Shown here: in pieces, positions 40,901 through 49,900 of the stretch | Layout: each line of letters opens with the position of its first letter | How positions within the stretch are numbered: the stretch's first letter is position 1 | Assembly (NCBI RefSeq): GCF_026151205.1 | Contig: NC_087076.1 | Span: forward strand, 14,371,675-14,431,674 | Reading direction: 5' to 3' | Origin: Bolinopsis microptera | Lineage: Eukaryota; Ctenophora; Tentaculata; Lobata; Bolinopsidae | Length of the DNA: 60,000 nucleotides | Program-made: the position numbers and the translations under genes | Notes under the pieces: model-generated | Databases searched by the model: none | What the model saw: the letters and a program-made list of their open reading frames with translations, nothing else | Told to the model about the DNA's origin: nothing

Positions 40901-43900
40901 AGTCAGAGCCTCAGTGTAGGTTCCAATGAAGATGTCTTGAGCCCAACCAACAGCGTACCCCATGACGTGCCCGTCTGCCGGGTTCAGGTTCATGGCCAGG
41001 TGCCAGGCCTTTGTTTCTACTCTCTCAATCCTCTCTAAAGATCTTGCACGTGTTATAGTTAACTGCGAGAGTATACTAACCAGTAGGATCAGAACGAACA
41101 TGTCTGGTGCTGAAATTATAGGAGATTTGTGAACAAATAACAGCCAGTGATAATGGGATATTAAGGATCATGGCTGCCTCGGATAATATATTAACTAATT
41201 ATAATGTTGAAGAGATGCTAAAATTACTGATATTAAAGTCGCTAATTGAGCTTTACCTATGACATTCTTAGCTTCAGATACGTAATACAATTATTAAATA
41301 AAGCGTTATAACCGTAGTATTTTGCAAGTGCAAGTGCAACTAAGTGAAATAAGTGTTTCAACAAAAAACGTTTCCAAATTATTAAACGTATGAGACGAAG
41401 AAAAACTGTAAAACTTATAACAAAAATGCGTCCAAGTCATTCTCGAATCTCGATACGTACCTCTGAAGGCAGAGCTCCCGCTTCCGAGCTCGTATTGCGA
41501 AAGGGAGGCCTGCCTTCCAAGATTGCATTACAGGGGGAACCTCGAGTCCAAAATCGTATATCGAAGGGGTAGGTGCGGACTTCGAAAACCGAAAAAAAAT
41601 ATTTTCAGCTCATAATGATCAGGGTAGCATGAAAAATGAACAAAAGTAGTTTCCAAGAAAACTTTGAAAATTTGTGACACCCCTGTGTCGATGCAAAGTC
41701 ACGACTTTTGAGTTTTGACTTGGCAAACTTCTGCTACCAAATTGAATCTTGTGAACTTAAACTCATCGTGATCAATGATCAATCCTGGTATCTTAACACC
41801 AATTTTCTTAAGGACTGGTGACGAGTAAACAAATCATTGATTCGAGAACAATAAATTACTCAACATAAAATCATCCGGACAGGAACCATGCACATAGCCT
41901 GGAGACTCGTTTACTAACCATATTAATAACCAAACTGCGAATAAGATAGCATTTTATTTTTCATCGTTGACAATGATCGCATTTATCGAAGCCCAAGCCT
42001 AAGAAAATTGAGTTATTGATACTAAAGTAGCTCTACTTTTGCAGGATATAATGATGATCTAATTTGATGAACAGCGCCCAAGCCTAAGATATTTGCGGGA
42101 AAATTATTACGTTATTTCATGACACGGGACCAAAAATCTTACCACGTGACCCAAAGGATCGATATCCAAATTGTATGTCACGTGGGGGCCGTCCATATGG
42201 AGTGCTCTTCGCCGTTAACAAGCACATATTTGCTTCGCTGTTTAAGGGTTAACCTGATCGAAATTCAACAGTTAGTTTAATTTTATTATCTGTAGTCTGT
42301 ACTGACCAAAACAAGAAGGCTCGCAATATAACATGATCGTAGTAACCTTTTTGACTTTTTGACCAGGAATTAAAAACATAGTTACTTAAACAATGAAAAG
42401 AGGGCTTCAAACTAACATCATGACATATAAGCTAAGCTAGTGATATATTCTTTCATTTGCTCTATTTATATTTCTGTGACTGACAGAGGTCCGGAGGTCG
42501 TTTTTGGTCATTTCGACTCGATATCTTATACTTTACTATTGCAAACAGAAGAAATTATGGATGGAGTCAGATATATAATGAACAAACGATAGATTCAGAA
42601 TTCAGATATGTAGAGAGGATTTCCAAGATACATTCCAAGATACATTACTATGTACATCAAACATCAAGACCCCTTGGTTCCCTAATATCAAAATACTACG
42701 AGACTGATAGTTATCTTCACTGAATCTGAATTTGGACAATCATTTTACAACACGTTATCATAAATTAATGAACAAAAAAGCAGGACGTATTTTACGCCTT
42801 TTCTCTACAAATTCTCTACTCTAATAAATGGCACAAATTTCAGACTTACAATTGAATAACCAGAAACTATGTCAAAGACTGACCAATTTAATTATGAAAT
42901 CCATTTTAATTTATGCGGGTACTGCAGAGTTTCTGGAGAAAAAGAAGACCTCTGATCATCGAGTGGTCTCACTGTTCAGAGGTTAAATACATCAAATAGT
43001 TAGTCTTTCTTTACATTTCTTTAATCAAGTGAATCCTCCAATTTAAGTAACTTTTACGTCCAACACATCGCCTTCTAATTAGCGTACAGCTCCATCTTGT
43101 TAGACTGGCACTATAAGAGATGCTTTATCAGAACTAGAATTTCCTTCAAGATTAGAAGGCCCAACTTTCTTCTTTTTTCTCCTTTTCTTTCTAACAACGT
43201 CCCGTGTAGCCCCATCTGCCACCTGTTTCTGTAATATCGCTCCAGATAGGACATCATCTCCTGCTACTGAAACTTCGGACTGTGGTTCCAGCTCATCATG
43301 ATGAACAGTCAGAACTCTTCCTTTTCTACTTCTAGGTCCCCCTTTTTCTCCCCTGGGGTCCTTATGAACTTTAAATGAGCCACCTTCAACTGCTGAAAAC
43401 TTGTCTTTCCCAGTAATATCATTATCACAATGCTCTGTATCTTCCTCTATCTCTGCAGCAGGCACATGCTGAACTTGCTGTCTTACTGGCCCCTGTGCTG
43501 GAGTCCCCTTACTTTGGGGAGTTGGTGGATCTAATCCAGGTCCTCTCTTCAGCCCTCCTCCTGTTTCAGATTCTTTATTAGCTGAGTCACTTTTCTCAGG
43601 TGCAGCTTCTGGCACTGCTTCTAAGTCTTCGTTTAGTGCTGATGGAGGAGTTTGAGGCTCGATTCTCCTCGCTCCCTTTCCAATACAGAATTTGTGTACA
43701 ACAAAAAGGGTCAGGGCTATCACGAGAACTACCAAAACGGCGCTGTTCAGACCGATAGATAGCACTTTTTGGGGGTCAGATTCGGGTCCACGATTCGGTC
43801 CGGATTAGGTTCAGGGTCCGGATTAGGTTCAGGGTCTGGATTGGTTGTGTTTCCAGTCAGACACCAGCTGGCTGGAGTGTACAATGTTCCTGTTGTTGTG

Positions 43901-46900
43901 TTTGAGTCGGTCCCACAAGTTACATTAGACTCATGAGAACACAATGTTTTGTTGTTCAGCGAGGCTGGGAACTTATACAGAAGCCCACCATCCGAACATT
44001 CTGTTATCTCAACCATGTGTGTTTTATTGAAATCACCGTTGTTGCTCCAGCACACATCAGCTTTACCCCTCTCAATACGTCCAGATATTACGGGGAACAA
44101 GAAGTTAGAAGTGCTACTTCTCAACAGGGTGAGTGCGTAGTAACCGTTACAATGTCCCTGCGGAGGACACTGACTCTCTGTATCTATCACCACTATCTTA
44201 TCATTAGGTTTAGAGAACTTGTACCATGTCTCCGGCGAGAGCACATAGTCGCAGTTTCCGCAGTCTTTGTTCTTCTCAGCCTTTTCTTTATCGTAGCAGT
44301 GCACGGATGAGTGGAGATCACAGATTGATTTACTTGCTCGGTTCCAGGCAGCGTAGTCCTGAACAGTAGAGTGAACAGTAGAGTGAGGGTAAACCTTGTA
44401 GTCTCCTCTTCTACAGGGATCTCCTCCGCCATCTGTCTGGTATGACATGCTCAGAGGGAGTAATAACAGGGATAGAAGCATGGTAATATTAGCGTGAGAC
44501 AAGTCAAGAAACTGTGAGGTGCACTGTTAGGCTAGCTGGTTACGAATATACGAGGATTTTGTCATGTGTGCTAATCAGCGTTACCCTGGAAACCGGATAA
44601 AAATATATAATATAAGAATATAATAAGTAAGAAATTTGATACTGTCTTACTTTGCCATCGCCATCGAGCATAAAATACTCTAAAATGGGAAGTGTACTTA
44701 GTGCAGAGACCAAGATGAACAGCCTGAGACGAAATGGAGCTTACTTATTAATTTCCGAGTGCTGATATTTGGGTTAAATCAACATCTTCATTCCCTGATT
44801 GATATTACCTAAACGAAATTTATTTCATGTAACTGTGTGGATTATTATTAGTACTAACTATAGTACTAATTAGTACTAATTATTATTGTGTGAATAATTA
44901 TTAATTAGTCTATATATATATATATAATAATAGGGCAATCCACACAGCAAGGCAACCGTTTATCTGAAGACCTAGGTCCACAGCGTTTTAATTTTGTCTT
45001 TGGGTGGGAACTATTCTTAGTAGTTCAATTTATATACGGCCAAAATAAACATTTATTTGTGTGTAATATATTGTATACAGTATAAAAATATGCTACTTTG
45101 CGGATAGTTTTATGGAATTAAAAAAGTTGGAATATCTACTGTTTTTAGGAACCAGTCCTCCGACAAATTTGTACCTACCATGAATCATTATGTGTACCTA
45201 CCATGAGTGTTTATATAATCTAAATAATTTGATGAGAAGAAAAATGTAAAAAAGCACCCCCATACCAGACCAGTATATTTCAGTCGAAAGTTTAGGAAAT
45301 AATCTACAACCTGATTGAAACACTCTTTACTGACCTGGGCGAAAGTAGCAAAAGTAGAGGTTTTAGTAAGACCGGTAACCGAGTGTATAATCTCCAGGAA
45401 CACTGTCTGTTGACAGGATCTCAGCAACCAGCTCATGGTGGCGTAGTTCGTTTTTATCGCACCTAACAGGGTGTTTTAAGTTCATTTTCTATATATATTT
45501 ACAATCTTCAATAGTGTACTACAATATGGTATGATAAATAATCTGCGCTAATGGATTTATGTTAATCCTATACTTGTTATACTGTAATCACGTACCTTAC
45601 TAAGTTGTTACACCCTCAGTAGTCAGTAACCGGGTGTGGTATGATTTAAATCACATTTTTAAAACGGCTACAACGTTAGTAGTCTGATAACGAACCTGTG
45701 CCTTCAATAGCAACTCTGAGAAGAGATACGAAGAAGACGTAGAAGTAGCCTAACCACACCACAGAATTGTAGATAGTTAGGTAGCTGTTCTTTAGCATGT
45801 CGTACACTGAAATACAGTGTGGTAACATACTGGTAACACACTGGTAACAAACTGGTAACATACTGGTAACACACTGGTAACACACTGGTAACAAACTGGT
45901 AACACACTGGTAACAGAATCATTTCAAATTGCAGGAAGAAGTCCCGGCAAACTTGAAGTTGAGTGTTATTTATATAACCTTGCTTGATATTTAGATAACG
46001 TTAACGGTTCAATTTTTCAATTTTTAAATTTTCGCGTTTTATCACGGTGTGGACTTCAACACATGAATAACATTTTGATACTTTAGAAATTATAAAATCA
46101 GCCATACATAAGAAAACCCGCTAGCTAGAGCCTAGTTCTATAAATAAATTGACGAAGTAACCGCATTTATCGGTTAGATTCAAACGACTAACAAAATTTG
46201 TCTTAATATAAGTTACATACTAATGTAAGAAACTTTGTGTAAAAGTACGGCGTAAAAACGTCCACTTTTTATTTATCGTGACAAGCATTTCTTGAGCTTT
46301 CGTGCACTCGTTCGTTTCTTTTTCACCACATCGCGTATTTTGATTTATACGACTCTCTTGCTGATCTCGACTCTCTGAAATCTAAACGTCACTAATCTTC
46401 TCCAATTCAGTACATTTCTCAACATCTGGCTCACAGCCAACATTGTCGATAACGGTAGACTTTTCATCTCTTCTAAACTTATACCCACCCGGAGCTCTTC
46501 TCGCAAGTCTGAGACGTATCTTGACCAAGCTGACTACAGTCAGCAAAATAGACAGCGCCACTCCCAACATAACATACATGCCCACATCATTGTCCTGAAA
46601 AGCGTGCCACACAGATACAAATATGATACTGAACACTGCTGTCAGCAACATCAGGATCAGCGCATAGTTCAGGATCATATACTCCCCCTTGTGGAATATC
46701 TTCTTCCTCAACTCGTACTGCTCCTCACGTGACAGATACCCGTCCCACACTGCCTGGCTCACCGGGCTCACCTCCTCCTCCTCCTCCTCGTCACTGTCCG
46801 GCCACCGCCTTATTGATGAAAACCTGAACTTCCTCATACTGGAGAGCCGGGCCTCATCAGCACCCAGCATGCTCCAAACATCGGACTGGTCGTTGCGTTG

Positions 46901-49900
46901 GATGATCACAGTGTACTGGTCCTCATTATCAGACTCACCAACTGCCTCTCCTGTTAGCTCCTGTAGCTGCTTCCTGTTCATTGATAGAACCCTGTTGAAC
47001 CCTCCCTTCTTCACAGAGGATCCTCGGTTCAGCTCACCCTGTTTCAGGGACATGACTCTGTTCAGACTTTTCTTCTTGAAGCTCGACGTTCCTCCGGCTG
47101 GTTTTCTGAGCGTCATAGCTCGAGCCTTGTTGAAACTCTTCTTGAAGGAGCTCCTGTTCTTGAACATACCACGATACCCGGCATCTTTTGCGGTTTTGGA
47201 TCGGTTTAGAGCGGGTTCTCTAATTGTTACTCGACGAACAGAGCCAGCAACTCTTCCAGCTTGGACTCGTGCCAAAGGACTCGGTGGGAGTGGAGAATGT
47301 ATCAGAGGGCTCGGTGGGAGAGGGACCTGGCTGGAACTGGAGGTACCACATTCCGGTGATCTTGTTTCTGCTTCTAGTTCGTAAAGTTTGCGTTTAATTG
47401 ATGCTCCGATCTGGAGGTTAGTCAAAGTGCGGTCTCTCACAGACTGGACTCTTTTATCTCTTGGAAACATACTCGAACGAAGACAAATAACTCTAGGCCC
47501 CAAGGCCAAGGCTTGTTGACTATCTCTTCCAATCTTTAAAATTATTGGTCCGTGAACGCGAGAAATCGACATTTTGACGAGAACAAAAGAAGGTAATAAG
47601 TAAGTACCCTCGCTAATTGAATTGTCAGTAGTTGAGTAGTTACACCTGATTGACCTCACACAACTTAAAGCTTGATAATGAGCACAAAACACATTGTAAC
47701 AGTGACCAGGTGGTTTTAATAGGACCACGTAACTGTAAACATCTACTTTACTCCGACAAATGTGGAAAATTTCCGCTTGGAATATATTTTATGTATGTGT
47801 TTGTATATTATGGCGGTTCCGATTATCGTATCTTGAACCAGCTCGAAATCTCCTCAATAGCAACCAGAAACCCTGTTATAACCAATTTAATATACTTTAA
47901 TATGGTCATCCCCCCCCCCCCCCCCCCCCCTTTTTTTGTTGTTTTATGACACCGATACTCCTATAAGAATAAATGAGAATCATGATGAATGATAACATTT
48001 AGTGCGAAGGGTTGTTCCAACCGCGAATGTGCCACACCAACATAAAAGAGAAGCTAGCAATTTCCCATTGGGAAACGGAGGAGTAATATTACCACACAAT
48101 GTTTACAATATAGTGATCTTTTGTTTCTTAATTATATGTCTGGGTACCTGTGTGTGTGTACTGTGTGTTATAGCACACAGTAAACCACCTCACAATGTAA
48201 GCTTACACTCCGGTAATTACACTGCCCGCCCCCACAAATCCTGGTATTTCTTACGGGTCAACTTACACTTCTAGAAGATTACATTTCACAGCCAATAGAA
48301 AGGGGCCACATGCAACGTGGGGCTATTTTTTCTCAGCAAAATATTGTGGGTAAAGTTAATTTTCAATAATCAACAATTCCCCAAACTCCCAAACTTGGAA
48401 AGCAGAATGATTAAATATATAGAATGCTGAATGAGAACCTACTCTCTTTTTCTGCCTCTTCGAGATCTCGGGTGATATCGTCGGAGTTCAGCATACTGGA
48501 CATCTGTGGATATAACAAGTTATTGCTTTGAATTTTGGTACTGAAAGTAAGTTTATTATTGCGATATCATCCAATTTAATTAACCGCGGGGCGCGGGAGC
48601 ATAATCGCCGGGTACGGAAGTTGTGGGGCCTCACGTACATGCTGGACTTTAGTATCTTGAGGGAGCGGTCCGTGCTCATCCTCTAATTTTCTCTTCGCGT
48701 CTTCCAGTTTGCGCGCCGCAATAGTTTCCTCGTCAGTCAAATCCACACTGTCGACATCAAACTTCAGCCAGCGATGTTTGTCTGGAGTGAGTCTGCTCCA
48801 TTCTTGGTGACAGTCTGCGAATGAAAGTTATATCAATTTTCTGGGTAAAAGGGTTGGGCACCATACTTTTGATGGGCGAAATAATTGCCCAATAAATTCG
48901 ATCAACAGTGGAATGTTTAGTTTCTGGGCTCTAGATTAAGGTTTAGTTTCTGGGGTAAAGATTAATGTTAATAGAGCAGCGGGAATAATACAGTGCTGTG
49001 AGGACTGTTTATAAAATCTTTAAAAAAAAGGTTTAACAAACAACCATTAAAGTATTGGAACGGAAAAATATTGTCCAGTACAGTAATTAATAATTTTCAA
49101 ACCTTCTGCCTTCGCAATAACGACCTTGATTCTGCGATCTTTAATCTTTGTATCGAACCTCTGCAAGAAATTGTTTTAAAGCCGACCAAAAAATATTTTT
49201 TAAGAGAAGCTTTTCTGTCGTCCCTTTGACCGAAATTTCGCAGTTTTGGCTGACAATTTGACCAGTGACCAATCAGTGAGGTCGGTGAGAGTGACACAAG
49301 TCGCCATAAGGTACTGGAAGCAGTATATGCGTAGAAAACGTTGATGCAATTAAAATTTTGAATGTGTCCTACCGGTGGGACATATTCGAATTTCTGCTCT
49401 CCGTAACCCAAATTTTACAGTTTTGACTGAATTTTTCTTGAATGACCATCGTACAGGGTCACAGAAGAATGAGGATGGCACAAGACACGATTGAGGTACT
49501 AAAAGTACTATTCCCAAAGAAAGCTTTGATAAACGGAAAATCATACTAAGAATATAAAAAGAGATTTTGGAAGATTTTTGAAGAGGAGCTTTTCTGCCGT
49601 CCCCTTGACCGAAATTTCACGATTTTGACTGAAATTTTTACCAGTGACCAATTAGTGAGGTCGGTAAGAGTGACACAAGTCGCCATCAAGGTACTGGAAG
49701 CAGTATATCCGGAGAAAACTTTGATGCAATGAAAATTTTGAATATGTCCTACCGGTAAGACATATTCGAATTTCAGCTCACCGCAACCCAAATTTCACTG
49801 TTTTCACTGAATTTTTCTTGAATGACCATCGTACAGGGTCACAGAAGAATGAGGATGGCACAAGACAGGATTGAGGTATTAAAAGTACTATTCCCAAAGA

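Noticed and set aside
45676-45922. Frames reading VCYQ/VTSM repeats
   Set aside because: They translate the 11-bp minisatellite upstream of HACD3 exon 7; the true exon begins at the acceptor at 45806.
46689-47384. 231-codon plus-strand frame opposite the two-pass membrane gene
   Set aside because: It is the antisense shadow of a frame with clear membrane helices and repeats; its own translation shows no domain.
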